Below are positions 1 through 9,316 of a stretch of DNA of 64,000 bases, piece by piece. A program made the position numbers and the translations under genes. Each line of letters starts with the position of its first letter. The first letter of the stretch is position 1. This DNA is from Tardiphaga robiniae. GTDB lineage: Bacteria; Pseudomonadota; Alphaproteobacteria; Rhizobiales; Xanthobacteraceae. The notes below the pieces were generated by a model. That model was given only the letters and a program-made list of their open reading frames with translations, made no database searches and was not told the DNA's origin. The DNA lies in the NCBI RefSeq assembly GCF_013359755.1, contig NZ_JABMCJ010000088.1:62001-126000 (forward strand). The letters are read 5' to 3'.

Positions 1-1186
1 TGTCGGCGAGCCAGTCGGCCAACACTTCCTGTCCAATGGTGGGATTGTCGTGCTGGCAATGTTCGGCGCCGGTCTCGTCCGGCTCAAGCACGCGCAATGT
101 CGCATCAACACCATTGGCAATCGCATGGTCATAGGTCGAGCGCGCCGCGGTCACCGTGAGCACGTCGTGGCCGCCATGCAGCACGAGATACGGACACTTC
201 ATGTGTTCGAGATGGCCCTTCAGCGTAAAGGGCTTCATCAGCTCATGAGCTTCCTTCATGGTCTTGGCGCCAAATACCCAGCGGATATGCATCGCCAGAC
301 CGAAGTCGTCGCCCTTCTGGCCCCACATGTCATGCACCGACCAGACAGCCCCGTGCGAGATCACCGCCGCGAGGCGATGCTCGTAACAGCCGGCGCGCGC
401 GGCGTAGTAACCGCCCATGCTGGAGCCGCAGACCGCGATGCGCGAGCTATCGACATCGGCGCGCTTTTCGAGCCAGTCGACACATTTGCCGACCGGCACT
501 TCCGTATCGGCGCGGGTTGCAAGTCCGTGGCGGCGCAAGGTACCGCCCTGCCCGGGCAGATCGACCATCAGCACCGAGATGCCGCGCTGCAGGCAACCAT
601 GGGCCTGCATGAACCACATCTCGTCCTTGATGGAGTCGAGACCGCCCATGCAGATCAGCACCGGCAGCTTGTCTCCAGGAAATGGCGCACGGATGAAGTA
701 GCCGCAGATCGGCTTGCCCGGCTCATAAGGGATTTCGACCACTTCGCCGGGCGGATTGAGATAGGAAATGAACTTATGCGAGCAGGCTTCCATCTTCTCG
801 AAGGTCGGCAGCCGTCGCGGATCGGTCGGCTCGAGATGAAATTCGGCTTGGCGGTAATAATCGGCAGCCCGCAGGAAACAGTTCATCGCCGTGCGGATGT
901 GGCCGAGCTTTTCTTCGGAAAGGCCGCGCTGCCAGTTGGCATCCGCGATCACCATCCACTCTTTATGCCAGCTTTCGAGGTCGCCCGGGATCATCCGCGA
1001 ACCGGCCAGCATCACCTCGGACACGCTGCCGCCGCCCTCCTGGGTCTCACCGAGACCGCGGCGGAATTGATAGGCAAGCCAGGGATGCTCCGGCCAGTGA
1101 TGCCAGCCAAACGGCTCATAGTGCGGGGTGCGATCCGCCGTGATCTCCTCGATGGCGTTTTCGCCGATCGACTTCCCTGCCGCCAT
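1..1186 (-). CDS. alpha/beta hydrolase (C-terminus cut by window edge)
   Basis: The reverse frame is open from the ATG at 1186 to the left edge, about 395 codons. The nucleophile elbow GSSMGGYYAA, the acid-loop motif HGGHDVLT and a late His in AEHCQHDN fit the Ser-Asp-His triad of the prolyl-oligopeptidase/dienelactone-hydrolase superfamily. The N-terminal ~180 residues form the helical lid region typical of FrsA-like or 2,6-dihydropseudooxynicotine-hydrolase-like enzymes. An AGGCGG-like site precedes the ATG. It is divergent from the GntR regulator, so that regulator may control it. The substrate cannot be read from sequence. Confidence 0.8.
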   Translation of the reverse strand, partial: MAAGKSIGENAIEEITADRTPHYEPFGWHHWPEHPWLAYQFRRGLGETQEGGGSVSEVMLAGSRMIPGDLESWHKEWMVIADANWQRGLSEEKLGHIRTAMNCFLRAADYYRQAEFHLEPTDPRRLPTFEKMEACSHKFISYLNPPGEVVEIPYEPGKPICGYFIRAPFPGDKLPVLICMGGLDSIKDEMWFMQAHGCLQRGISVLMVDLPGQGGTLRRHGLATRADTEVPVGKCVDWLEKRADVDSSRIAVCGSSMGGYYAARAGCYEHRLAAVISHGAVWSVHDMWGQKGDDFGLAMHIRWVFGAKTMKEAHELMKPFTLKGHLEHMKCPYLVLHGGHDVLTVTAARSTYDHAIANGVDATLRVLEPDETGAEHCQHDNPTIGQEVLADWLAD

Positions 1187-1379
1187 GAGACGCGTACCGC
1201 CTGCTTCTTGTGAACGTGACCGCATCATTGCGGGTTCGGGTCACGAGTCAATCGGAATTACATACACTTTTTCAGATGCTCATCATTTCCGCGAATTGCC
1301 TCCCCTTTATGCGCGATATTTATGCAGTAAAATTGCGCTTTCCTGTATGCTGAGTAGCAAAGACGGATCACACTCGGAT

Positions 1380-1392
1380 TGAATTGTATTCA
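1380..1392. promoter_or_regulatory. possible GntR operator (palindrome)
   Basis: TGAATTGTATTCA is a perfect 5-bp inverted repeat around TGT, in the A/T-rich gap between the divergent hydrolase and the GntR gene, 21 bp before the regulator's ATG. FCD-type GntR proteins bind short palindromes in such gaps and often repress themselves. The assignment rests on position and symmetry only. Confidence 0.3.
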
Positions 1393-1413
1393 CTTTGCTG
1401 CGGAGCACCACCG

Positions 1414-2163
1414 ATGCCCGACCCATCCCCCTTGCCGCCGCCTGAAGCTGGCGGCCCCGGCCGCGCCGCTAACCGGTCGCTATCGGTGACGGATCAGATC
1501 CGCGACGCCATTCTGGATGGCACGGTCAGCGCAGGCGAACGGATCAACGAAGTTCGTTTCAGCAAGACGCTGGAGGTCTCGCGGACCCCCGTCCGGGCCG
1601 CCTTGCAGGCACTGGCCGGCGAAGGGCTGCTCGACTACGCCCCCAATCGCGGCTTCACCGTCCGTGAATTCCCGCTCTCGGCCATCGTCGATGCTTATGA
1701 AATTCGCGCATCGCTGGAAGGCGTGGCCGCACGCTTCGCCGCCGAACGTGGACTGAGCGCCGAGGAGCGCGCCATCATCGAGGAAAGCCTTGTCGCCGGC
1801 GATAAACTGCTGGCGCGCGGTGAGTTTGCGGAAGGCGATCTCACCATCTATCGCGGCATCAATGGCGACTTCCACGACACCCTGCTGGGCGCCGCCCGTA
1901 ACCGCATGCTGGCGGAGATGATCCGGATTTGCCACCACGTGCCGATGTCATCGAGCCGCAATATCGTCGCCTTCGAGCATCGCGACGTACGCCGGCGTCA
2001 TGATGATCATCACCGGATCTACGACGCCATTTTGGCCCGCGAGCCCTGGCGCGCGGAGGTACTGATGCGCGAACACGTCTCCGGCGTGAAATCCTCGCTG
2101 GTCAAATCGCTGATCGAGCGCGGCGAGCAGGCCGATATCGTCCATGGTTCGGCGGCGGGATAG
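1414..2163 (+). CDS. GntR-family transcriptional regulator, FCD (FadR) subfamily
   Basis: Protein of 249 residues. An N-terminal winged helix (about residues 20-85) holds the GntR signature EVSRTPVRAALQALAGEGLL, followed by a wing with NRGFTVREF. An all-helical FCD ligand domain follows, with EIRASLEGVAARFAAERG and the metal/ligand-type His residues in FHDTLLGAARN and in the late HRRIYDAI-like segment. I chose the ATG at 1414 because upstream codons give an uncharacteristic leader (MYSLCCGAPP). It is divergent from the hydrolase; regulators of this class usually sense a carboxylate and repress the adjacent catabolic gene. The ligand is unknown. Confidence 0.88.
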   Translation: MPDPSPLPPPEAGGPGRAANRSLSVTDQIRDAILDGTVSAGERINEVRFSKTLEVSRTPVRAALQALAGEGLLDYAPNRGFTVREFPLSAIVDAYEIRASLEGVAARFAAERGLSAEERAIIEESLVAGDKLLARGEFAEGDLTIYRGINGDFHDTLLGAARNRMLAEMIRICHHVPMSSSRNIVAFEHRDVRRRHDDHHRIYDAILAREPWRAEVLMREHVSGVKSSLVKSLIERGEQADIVHGSAAG

Positions 2164-2268
2164 GCCGCCGGCGTCGTGTCGACATCGTCGTGATGGCGCA
2201 GCGTCTTAACCTATCATTCACCGAAGTTCGTAACGGCGTGTTGGCGGTCCCCCGGTACAAAACTACGC

Positions 2269-4998
2269 ATGGGGCAAAACGACGCAAAGTCGGGGAAACG
2301 GTCTGATGGCGCTGGCGGCCTTGCTGGCTTCGCCGCGCTGCGCCGTTTCCGATTTCAAGGCGGGCCGATCCAAGGCCTCATCCTGTGCGGCTGCCTGCTG
2401 ATTACCGCCATCGCCATCGGCACGGCCTACATCACCGTCCATTTCAGAGACCGCGCCATCGAGAGCAAGAAGCGCGAACTGGACAACACGGTTCTGCTGG
2501 TCGCACGACACTTCGACCAGCAGTTCGGAGACCTGCAGGGCATCCAGAACGACGTCATCACCTATATGAAGTCGGCCAACATCCAGAACAGCGCCGCCTA
2601 TCAACATCTGATGTCGGGGATCGACGTCCACCGCATGCTACGCACCAAGCTCAGCAGCCTGCCCTATGTCGGCGGCATCAACCTGTTCGATTCCGAAGGC
2701 AAGCTGCTCAACTCGTCGGAAACCTGGCCGGTGCCTGCCATCGACATTGCCGACCGTCAGCATTTCCAGACGCTGCAGGCCGACAACGGGCCTGCGGTCG
2801 TATTGGCCGAACCCGTCATCAGCAGGGTGACTGGTGCATGGACCGCCGTGTTTTCGCGCAAGCTGATCGGACGTCATGGCGAATTCATGGGCATCATCAG
2901 CCGCGGCGTCGAGCCGGTTCACTTCGAGAGCTTCTTCGCATCCCTCGCGCTCGAAAAAGACGCCAAGATCTTGATGATCCACCGCAACGGCACCGTGCTT
3001 GCTCGCTATCCGCAGAACGAGACCGTTATCGGCCAGAACCTCAGCAACAGCTCAGTCTTCAAGGACCTCTGGTCGACGGGCGGAACCTCGACGGGGCACT
3101 ATATCAGCCCCATCGACGGGGAAGACGAATTGGGCTCCGCAAGGCGCCTCGCGGCGGCTCCCGTGATGATCGTCGCGACCACCAGCATGCCCGCGGCCCT
3201 GCATGACTGGCGCGAGCAGACCAAATATCAAATCATCGGTGCGACACTTGCCGCATTGGTGATCCTGGCGACGCTGTTCCTGATCGTCCGGCAGTTGAAC
3301 CGCCAGCACCGCTCGGCCGAACGGATGCTGGCGCAAAAATCGACACATCTCGATACTGCAATCAACAATATGACGCAGGGCTTGCTGTTGTTCGATGCCT
3401 ATGGCCGGCTGGTCGTCTGCAATCAGCGCTTCATCGACATGTTCGGACTATCCGACAAGATCGTGAAGCCAGGCTGCTATTTCCGCGACCTCATCCAGCA
3501 TCGCAAGGACAACGGAACCTTCATCGGCGATGTCGACGAATACTGCACGTCGTTCTTGCGAAGCGTTGCTGAAGGCCCTGTCCACGATACGCTACTGACC
3601 ACGCCGGATGGTCGTTCGATCCAGATCCTCGTTCAGAGATCGGGGGACGGCGGCTGGGCCTCGACGCTCGAGGACATCACCGATCGCAAACGTTCGGAAG
3701 AGCGCATCGCCCATCTTGCGCATTACGATGCTCTGACAGATCTCCCCAATCGGGTGATGTTCCGTGAGCGCCTCGAAGCTGAAATCGCAACGCTGCATGA
3801 CGGCGCGCGATTTGCGATTCTCTATATCGATATCGATGAGTTCAAGAGCGTCAATGACACGCTCGGTCATGCGATCGGCGACGAGCTGCTGAAAATCGTG
3901 GCCACGCGGCTGCGCAGCTGTGTCGGTAATGCGGGCTTTGTCGCGCGACTTGGCGGCGACGAATTCGCCATCGTGCATACGGGAATTGCCCGCCGCAGCG
4001 ATGTCACCCATCTGGTGGTGCCGCTCTATGACGCCATCCGGCAGCCCTATGAATGCCTTGGTCACCAAATCACGACCGATGCCAGCATCGGAATCGCTGT
4101 AGCCCCCGATGACGGCTCCGATCTCGACGAATTGCTGAGACATGCCGACCTCGCAATGTATAGCGCCAAGGCCGCTGGACGGCGCACCTTTCGCTTCTTC
4201 GAGCCTGCCATGGATGAAGGCGCAAGGGCGCGGCGCGCGCTGGAGCAGGATCTGCGGAAGGCGCTCGCGGAAGACGGACTTGAGGTTCACTATCAACCCG
4301 TCGTCGATATCGCCAGCAACGAGATTACTGGTTGCGAAGCGTTGCTCCGCTGGCGGCATCCGGTTCGCGGCATGGTTTCACCGGCAGAGTTCATTCCGAT
4401 CGCCGAAGAAACCGGCCTGATTACCGAACTCGGCAATTGGGTATTGCGAACGGCATGCGCTGAGGCGGCCTCCTGGCCGGCGCCGATCAAGCTCGCTGTC
4501 AATGTATCGCCGATTCAATTCACGACGCAGACCCTGGCCTTGAATGTCACTCGAGCCCTCGTGGCAGCCAACTTGCCGGCTCACCGACTCGAACTTGAGG
4601 TCACCGAAACAGTGCTGATCCGCGATGATGAGATGGCGCTCGCGATCCTCCATCAGCTCCGCGGCATCGGTGTCGGGATTGCGCTGGACGATTTCGGGAC
4701 CGGCTATTCGTCGCTCAGCTATCTGCAGCGATTCCCGTTCGACAAGGTCAAGATCGACCGCAGTTTCATCCGGGACATCGTGGCGCCCGGCGGATCGTCG
4801 TCGATCGTACAGGCGGTTGTAACCATCGCGGCCGCCCGCAACATGATCACCACGGCGGAGGGCGTTGAGACAGCCGATCAACTCGACGCACTGCGTATGC
4901 TCGGTTGTACCCAGATGCAGGGTTTTCTTTTCAGTGCCGCCAAGCCGTCACGAGAGATTCGCGCCATGCTCCAGAAGCGCGAGATCGCCGTCGCCTGA
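2269..4998 (+). CDS. membrane GGDEF-EAL cyclic-di-GMP protein with Cache and PAS domains
   Basis: Protein of 909 residues. Order: TM helix (~37-60), periplasmic Cache-like sensor (~65-315), TM helix (~320-340), PAS domain starting at INNMTQGLLLFD (~360-470), GGDEF domain, EAL domain. The diguanylate cyclase motif RLGGDEFAIV (~560) and phosphodiesterase motifs CEALLRWRHP (~690), LDDFGTGYSS and AEGVET are all intact, so both activities are possible and direction cannot be predicted. It is a close paralogue of the protein at 43481-46231, with the same domain order and long identical stretches. Likely senses an extracytoplasmic ligand and adjusts c-di-GMP. Confidence 0.93.
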   Translation: MGQNDAKSGKRSDGAGGLAGFAALRRFRFQGGPIQGLILCGCLLITAIAIGTAYITVHFRDRAIESKKRELDNTVLLVARHFDQQFGDLQGIQNDVITYMKSANIQNSAAYQHLMSGIDVHRMLRTKLSSLPYVGGINLFDSEGKLLNSSETWPVPAIDIADRQHFQTLQADNGPAVVLAEPVISRVTGAWTAVFSRKLIGRHGEFMGIISRGVEPVHFESFFASLALEKDAKILMIHRNGTVLARYPQNETVIGQNLSNSSVFKDLWSTGGTSTGHYISPIDGEDELGSARRLAAAPVMIVATTSMPAALHDWREQTKYQIIGATLAALVILATLFLIVRQLNRQHRSAERMLAQKSTHLDTAINNMTQGLLLFDAYGRLVVCNQRFIDMFGLSDKIVKPGCYFRDLIQHRKDNGTFIGDVDEYCTSFLRSVAEGPVHDTLLTTPDGRSIQILVQRSGDGGWASTLEDITDRKRSEERIAHLAHYDALTDLPNRVMFRERLEAEIATLHDGARFAILYIDIDEFKSVNDTLGHAIGDELLKIVATRLRSCVGNAGFVARLGGDEFAIVHTGIARRSDVTHLVVPLYDAIRQPYECLGHQITTDASIGIAVAPDDGSDLDELLRHADLAMYSAKAAGRRTFRFFEPAMDEGARARRALEQDLRKALAEDGLEVHYQPVVDIASNEITGCEALLRWRHPVRGMVSPAEFIPIAEETGLITELGNWVLRTACAEAASWPAPIKLAVNVSPIQFTTQTLALNVTRALVAANLPAHRLELEVTETVLIRDDEMALAILHQLRGIGVGIALDDFGTGYSSLSYLQRFPFDKVKIDRSFIRDIVAPGGSSSIVQAVVTIAAARNMITTAEGVETADQLDALRMLGCTQMQGFLFSAAKPSREIRAMLQKREIAVA

Positions 4999-5058
4999 CA
5001 CTAGCAGGCCCGAAATCGTCGCGAAAATGGCCTGTTTTGGATTAAACAGAAGGAAAGC

Positions 5059-5135
5059 TGGCGATCCCGGCATGACTCGAACATGCGACCTACGGTTTAG
5101 GAAACCGTCGCTCTATCCGGCTGAGCTACGGGACC
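5059..5135 (-). tRNA. tRNA-Arg (anticodon CCT)
   Basis: The reverse strand folds as a cloverleaf: acceptor GGTCCCG pairs with CGGGATC (one G-T pair), D arm GCTCAGCCGGATAGAGC, anticodon stem ACGGT/ACCGT closing loop TTCCTAA, T arm with GTTCGAGTC. Discriminator G and an encoded CCA end the gene at 5059. Anticodon CCT reads AGG. No integrase or att-like repeat is next to it. Confidence 0.96.
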
Positions 5136-5330
5136 GCGATCCCGGTCAGGAACACCGGGCATGGACAGTTCCATACCAGAGCCGTTCGATCATCGCTACC
5201 CGTTGGCAATTCAAATAGGACGGGGCCGGAACCGGCGTCACATGCCCTTAAAAGATCGGGACATCTATCGCGGAACGTCTCGGACCGCCCATCGTTGGCT
5301 GGTTGTCATAATAACGATGGAGAATCCCGC

Positions 5331-5708
5331 ATGACAAAGATGAAACTTCTTGCTGCTGCTGCCGTGGTCTCTGGCTTGATCGCTACGCCAGTGATGGCAA
5401 AGGACCCGATGAATCGCCGGGCGCAGGCCACGCAGGACTATCGCGCCAGTACAGTCGATAGCGGCTATCGTGATTCGGGCTTCTGGCCGGGTGACGTTGC
5501 GGCAGGCGTGGTTGGCGGCGCGGTCGGTGTAGCGGGTGCTGTGGGCACCGCCGGGGCCATCGCAACTGCGCCGTTCCGGAACAGCTACAATTCCTATGAT
5601 GGCTACAATGGCGTCCCTCGCGATTCCTACGCACAGCGCATGGGCTTCGTGTGTCAGCCGGGAACTTGGTTCCGCGGCGAGGACGGCCGACGACATATCT
5701 GCCAGTAA
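5331..5708 (+). CDS. small secreted protein of unknown function
   Basis: 125 residues. A clear Sec signal peptide ends near ATPVMA/KDP (residue ~23). The mature part has a Gly/Ala/Val-rich hydrophobic stretch (~55-80) and a C-terminal Cys pair in VCQPGTWFRGEDG and HICQ. The ATG at 5331 follows GGAG at good spacing; an in-frame upstream ATG at 5295 gives a leader without signal character. Similar Gly-rich secreted proteins are common in Bradyrhizobium relatives and have no assigned role. A hairpin terminator follows. Confidence 0.7.
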   Translation: MTKMKLLAAAAVVSGLIATPVMAKDPMNRRAQATQDYRASTVDSGYRDSGFWPGDVAAGVVGGAVGVAGAVGTAGAIATAPFRNSYNSYDGYNGVPRDSYAQRMGFVCQPGTWFRGEDGRRHICQ

Positions 5709-5724
5709 GACAACTGACATCTGA

Positions 5725-5756
5725 GAAAAAGGGCGGCCCAAAGGACCGCCCTTTTT
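5725..5756 (+). terminator. rho-independent terminator after the small secreted gene
   Basis: AAAAAGGGCGGCCC-AAA-GGACCGCCCTTTTT: a nine-pair stem with one mismatch, flanked by A and T runs, 17 bp after the stop codon. Confidence 0.85.
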
Positions 5757-6147
5757 CGTGTCTGTCATCGGATAGAGTCCCAGGCACACGAAACGAAACG
5801 ACAACACCGCTCCATCGGACGTGAGCCCGTCGCTTCGCAAACTACGTGTGGTCCCGTGTAGGTGATTGCGCGTCGAGTAGCAGCGCGATCCGAAAACTAC
5901 TGTCAAGAATGACTCAAAACTCTGAAGTCATCAATTTCCGTGATATGAGAGCAGCCACAGATCTCTGCCTGAAAACACTTCCACATCAGCGTTGTATCGC
6001 GAAATAACGCCGGTCTGCGTACCACATGACCGCACTGATGCAGTCATGCTGCACTTGCTCCAAAAGCGGGGAGAAGTAACACATCCGAGGTTGAAAAATG
6101 GCCCACAAATGGCGAGAATTGGGTTTGTTATCTACATCGGAACCCAC
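5757..6147. other. intergenic stretch, no gene recognised
   Basis: No convincing gene, RNA or repeat seen. The frame of the next protein stays open upstream to 5992, but the extra residues lack coding character, so I treat this stretch as leader and spacer. Confidence 0.5.
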
Positions 6148-6771
6148 GTGGCTCATTTGTCCGCATACAAGTCACTCATATTTGCGCTACTGACGACCGC
6201 ATCACTCTCCGGTCTCGCGTTGATGTCTTCGCCTGCTCGTGCGCAATGGTGGACTGCCGCGCCTGCGGATTATGAAGATTGCGCCGAGCGCATCGAAAAA
6301 TCGACGGCTTCGAAAGACGCCAAGGCTGTGGCGCTGTCGGATTGCGAAAGCAAATTCGCGGGACGGCGCAAGCGCGGTGGCGGCTATACGTATCACGACT
6401 TCATGCAGAACCGCAGCTTTGATATCGCTGGCCCGAACCCAACCACGGCTGAACAGAAGGCGATCGACGAGCAGTACAAGATCTATCTGGACAATCAGCG
6501 TCGCAGCGTCATCGTCGCGGCCTTCGCTGAAAAGCAGCGCGAAGCGCAAACCCAGGCTGCGCTCGAAACGGACTTTCGGCAGACCGCGGAAACCCCAAGC
6601 GATGCGAAGCCTGTCGTGCTACCTAGGCCTCGGCCCAAAGTGCGCGCCAAGGAGCCGGATTGCGCGATCGAGCCCCTTACCTGTGGGTGGTCCAAATTGT
6701 CATCGGGGCTGAAAGACATCAAGGACGCGCTGTTCGGCACGCCCGCGCCGGCCAAGACCAAGCGCACTTGA
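6148..6771 (+). CDS. secreted hypothetical protein
   Basis: About 207 residues from a GTG preceded by GGAA at five bases; this start gives a clean signal peptide (AHLSAYKSLIFALLTTASL, cleavage near SSPARA/QWW). An ATG at 6109 is the alternative. The mature part is charged, with Cys residues in YEDCAERIEKS and LSDCESKFAG and a second pair in PDCAIEPLTCGW, suggesting two disulfides. A basic proline-rich linker (VLPRPRPKVRAKEP) precedes the C-terminus. I do not recognise a domain. Confidence 0.65.
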   Translation: MAHLSAYKSLIFALLTTASLSGLALMSSPARAQWWTAAPADYEDCAERIEKSTASKDAKAVALSDCESKFAGRRKRGGGYTYHDFMQNRSFDIAGPNPTTAEQKAIDEQYKIYLDNQRRSVIVAAFAEKQREAQTQAALETDFRQTAETPSDAKPVVLPRPRPKVRAKEPDCAIEPLTCGWSKLSSGLKDIKDALFGTPAPAKTKRT

Positions 6772-6792
6772 GCCATAGCAACCCGTCAAGTA

Positions 6793-7230
6793 TCAATCCG
6801 TGATCACCATCGCCCAGAACATCCGGTAGGGCGACTTGGGATTGGCGACGTAAGCGACGCCGACCTTGCGTGCGCCGGACATGAGCAGGTTCTCGCGATG
6901 ACCTGGGCTCTCTTCCCATTGCTTCAACGTTTCGGGAAATGTCAGGAAGCCCGCCGCGATGTTCTCTGCTGCTTTGGATTTGCGGAGCTTCCCCACACGC
7001 GCGGAGAAAACACCGCCGACCTCGTGACTGACCTTGCCACTGGATGACATCGCCTGCGCCTGAGCAAGCGCGACCGCGTTCAGTTTACTGTCCAGCGTGA
7101 CAGAGGAAAGCTTGTGCGCTCGGCGAAAGGCACTGATCTGGCTCGCATAATCCGCCGCTCTGGTCTCGACAATGGTTGCCGCGATCAACGCACCACAGAG
7201 CACAAACAACCTCAGGGGGCGGTAGGTCAT
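6793..7230 (-). CDS. CAP (SCP/PR1) domain secreted protein
   Basis: About 145 residues: signal peptide ending ETRA/ADY, then a compact CAP domain. Family hallmarks seen are the paired His/Glu region KVSHEVGGVF, the helix AAENIAAG, and the GHRENLLMSGARKVGVAYV block followed by a C-terminal FWAMVITD strand. Bacterial CAP proteins are extracytoplasmic and mostly of unknown activity. A TTG at 7257 overlapping the upstream stop would lengthen it by nine residues; the ATG gives the better signal peptide. Probably co-transcribed with the small protein at 7254-7496. Confidence 0.85.
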   Translation of the reverse strand: MTYRPLRLFVLCGALIAATIVETRAADYASQISAFRRAHKLSSVTLDSKLNAVALAQAQAMSSSGKVSHEVGGVFSARVGKLRKSKAAENIAAGFLTFPETLKQWEESPGHRENLLMSGARKVGVAYVANPKSPYRMFWAMVITD

Positions 7231-7253
7231 GACAATCGCTTCACGGATCAGAT

Positions 7254-7496
7254 TCAATGACTATACCGATGACGTTGCGCAGAAGGTCGCGGCAGCGGCT
7301 TGCGGGCATGGGCAGGCGCCTGCACTTCAGCCGCGCGTCGTTGCTCGGCGAGCCGGGCATCATACCCCGGCGACGGGGTGACCGTTGGAGGGACCGCAAA
7401 TGCAGGTGCGATGGCACCGATGCTTAATATAGCCATGGCTACAGCAATAGCGGCGAAGGATTTCCGCTCCAAGACCTTCAAAAGCAGGGTTCGCAT
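7254..7496 (-). CDS. small secreted or membrane-anchored basic protein
   Basis: 80 residues from an ATG that follows GGAG by six bases; an ATG four codons upstream is less well placed. Hydrophobic segment KSFAAIAVAMAILSIGAI acts as signal or anchor. The rest is Pro/Arg/His-rich (AHARKPLPRPSAQRHRYSH). No domain recognised. It ends within a few bases of the CAP gene, so the two likely form an operon. Confidence 0.55.
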   Translation of the reverse strand: MRTLLLKVLERKSFAAIAVAMAILSIGAIAPAFAVPPTVTPSPGYDARLAEQRRAAEVQAPAHARKPLPRPSAQRHRYSH

Positions 7497-7518
7497 CGAT
7501 CGCTCCATCCAAGAAAAC

Positions 7519-7546
7519 GGCCTGAAGTGCTAACGCGCTTCAGGCC
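7519..7546 (-). terminator. hairpin terminator after the small basic gene
   Basis: GGCCTGAAG and CTTCAGGCC form a perfect nine-pair stem with a ten-base loop. On the reverse strand it is followed by TTTTC, fitting a terminator for the gene at 7568-7825. Confidence 0.75.
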
Positions 7547-7567
7547 GGCTTCGTTCAGAACGGAGGC

Positions 7568-7825
7568 TTACTTCTTGGCCTTCTTGGCCTTTGCGGTCTT
7601 GCTCACCTTGGCGGCCTTCGTGGCAACCTTCTTCGCCTTGCGGCGGCGATGACCGAGCGGAATGCCGAGCTTGATGGCTTTCTGACGCAGCGAACCACCG
7701 GTGCGCTTCATCTCCTTGGAAATCTTCTCGAGCGGGGTCTGGGCCTTCGAATGCGCCTTCAGGATCTTCACGTCTTCCTTGGTGTACTCGCGACGGACGA
7801 GTTTCTTTTTCGCTTTCTTGGCCAT
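7568..7825 (-). CDS. small highly basic protein, possible nucleoid or DNA-binding protein
   Basis: 85 residues, very rich in Lys and Arg. The middle (KEDVKILKAHSKAQTPLEKI ... MKRTGGSLRQKAIKLGI) looks like a small helical Myb/SANT-like or helix-turn-helix unit, flanked by a Lys-rich N-terminus and an Ala/Lys histone-H1-like tail (KVATKAAKVSKTAKAKKAKK). Similar short proteins occur widely in rhizobia. A chromosomal DNA-binding role is inference from charge and layout. It has its own terminator. Confidence 0.75.
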   Translation of the reverse strand: MAKKAKKKLVRREYTKEDVKILKAHSKAQTPLEKISKEMKRTGGSLRQKAIKLGIPLGHRRRKAKKVATKAAKVSKTAKAKKAKK

Positions 7826-8299
7826 TGTAGCTCCGATTGTTAGTTGAATAATTCGACCGGCACACGCTTTGCCGATGATATGAAAGGATCAAACGCCCAG
7901 CCCGGCGCGCGAAGCGCGAACCACCGTCAAATCACGCGGCCTTCTATACTAAAGATGTCGCGAATGACATAGCCCCTGATGTCACATCATGATGTTCAGT
8001 ATTGAACCAGCTGTACTCCTGCGAGCCTTCTTCACGACGCGAACTGCTACTCGTCTGCGAATAACGGGCTAAAAGACTCTTTACATCTCATTTACTGAGA
8101 ATTCACCGACGCGTATCCGCAATTGATATTTAACGGATAATCATCGGCTTGATGCGAATGCAACGGATAATGGTACCATCGCATTGACCGGCAGACGCAA
8201 TTGGAGCATTCGGATAGTTGAGTCCGCCGATAGTAGCCGAAACGAATAGTAACATTCTCGTAATGATAGCGCCGAAGCCGGTCCAACAGTCCCTTCGGC
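7826..8299. other. A/T-richer intergenic stretch, nothing recognised
   Basis: The stretch is less GC-rich than average and holds only short frames without coding character; a 75-codon reverse frame at 8092-8319 overlaps the next gene and has no recognisable protein features. It probably contains the promoter for the basic protein. Confidence 0.4.
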
Positions 8300-9316
8300 T
8301 CAATCAATGTCACGTTCACTGCGAATCTGATCTGGCGTGAGTGCGGGCGATCCCCTGCCTGACGTCTCTGCGTGCTTGATCAGTGTCATCACGCGCAGCG
8401 ATAGCGGAGCCGTGATCTGATATTTCGCCGCCAGCTCAACGACGACACCCTGCAAATAGTCAATCTCGGTGCGTCGATCGCGCTGCAGATCCTCCCACAT
8501 GGACGAGCGCGCATTTGCGTCGATCTTCATCGTCCGCCCGAGCAGCATATTGAACAGGCCGTCAGGTAGCCGCAGCAAATGCGGCGTTAGTCGCGCAGGG
8601 ATCGGCGTCGCCGAGATGGGCTTGATACCGGCGACTTTCAGAACGGCCAGGCCTTCCGCCATTTGATCGGCGAATAACGAGCGCCACGCGCGCTGTGCAA
8701 GCTGCGACCGCAGCGGTATATCCGACAGCGCATTGAGCGCGTTGTTCAAATTGACCAGCAGCTTACCCCACTGGACACCGACGATATCGTCGCTCGCAAG
8801 GACGGCAAGATGCGGCACGGATAGCTTCGAAGCGGTATCGGCCCCATCGCGTTCGACGACGATGTTTCCGGACGTTGCGCGGTGAACATGACCATCGTCC
8901 TTTGCGATGACATTAAATGGCACCATTCCGCCGAGGATGCGGCGCCCGGGCAGAGCTGCGCGGAGGACCGCAACATTGCCGACGCCGTTCTGCAGGCTGA
9001 CGACGATCGCGTCTTGCGCTGCATGATCCGCGATCAGCCCCGCCATCTCCGCCGTATCGCCGCTCTTGACCGCGACCAGAATGATCTTCGCCTCGCTCAT
9101 GATGGCGGGGTCATCGGACAGCCGCAGCTGGCCGGGGGCGAGACGTTGATCAAGTCCCTCGAAGCTCGTCAGCCTCAGACCGTGCCCCTCGATGCTGTCC
9201 ACGATGCGCCGCCGCGCCAGTATGGCGACGTCGCGGCCGGCTGCCGCCAGGATGCCACCCACGAAACAGCCGATACTGCCGGCACCGGCGATACAAATGG
9301 GCCGCGTTTCGATCAC
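8300..9316 (-). CDS. 2-dehydropantoate 2-reductase family protein
   Basis: 338 residues. The N-terminal Rossmann domain starts with ICIAGAGSIGCFVGGILAAAG (NADPH loop GxGxxG). Residues matching the catalytic set of PanE are seen: Lys in VAVKSGDT, Lys/Asn in GKLLVNLNNALNAL, and the Ser...Glu block SSMWEDLQRDRRTEIDYLQG. The family reduces ketopantoate in pantothenate synthesis, but alphaproteobacteria carry several ApbA/PanE-like paralogues that act on other 2-oxo acids, so I do not assign panE. It is monocistronic here. Confidence 0.88.
   Translation of the reverse strand: MIETRPICIAGAGSIGCFVGGILAAAGRDVAILARRRIVDSIEGHGLRLTSFEGLDQRLAPGQLRLSDDPAIMSEAKIILVAVKSGDTAEMAGLIADHAAQDAIVVSLQNGVGNVAVLRAALPGRRILGGMVPFNVIAKDDGHVHRATSGNIVVERDGADTASKLSVPHLAVLASDDIVGVQWGKLLVNLNNALNALSDIPLRSQLAQRAWRSLFADQMAEGLAVLKVAGIKPISATPIPARLTPHLLRLPDGLFNMLLGRTMKIDANARSSMWEDLQRDRRTEIDYLQGVVVELAAKYQITAPLSLRVMTLIKHAETSGRGSPALTPDQIRSERDID

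Noticed and set aside
50-1213. 387-codon + frame
   Set aside because: Opposite the alpha/beta hydrolase, whose catalytic motifs are on the reverse strand.
8092-8319. 75-codon reverse frame
   Set aside because: Overlaps the reductase end and its composition (Tyr/His/Cys-rich) is not protein-like here.
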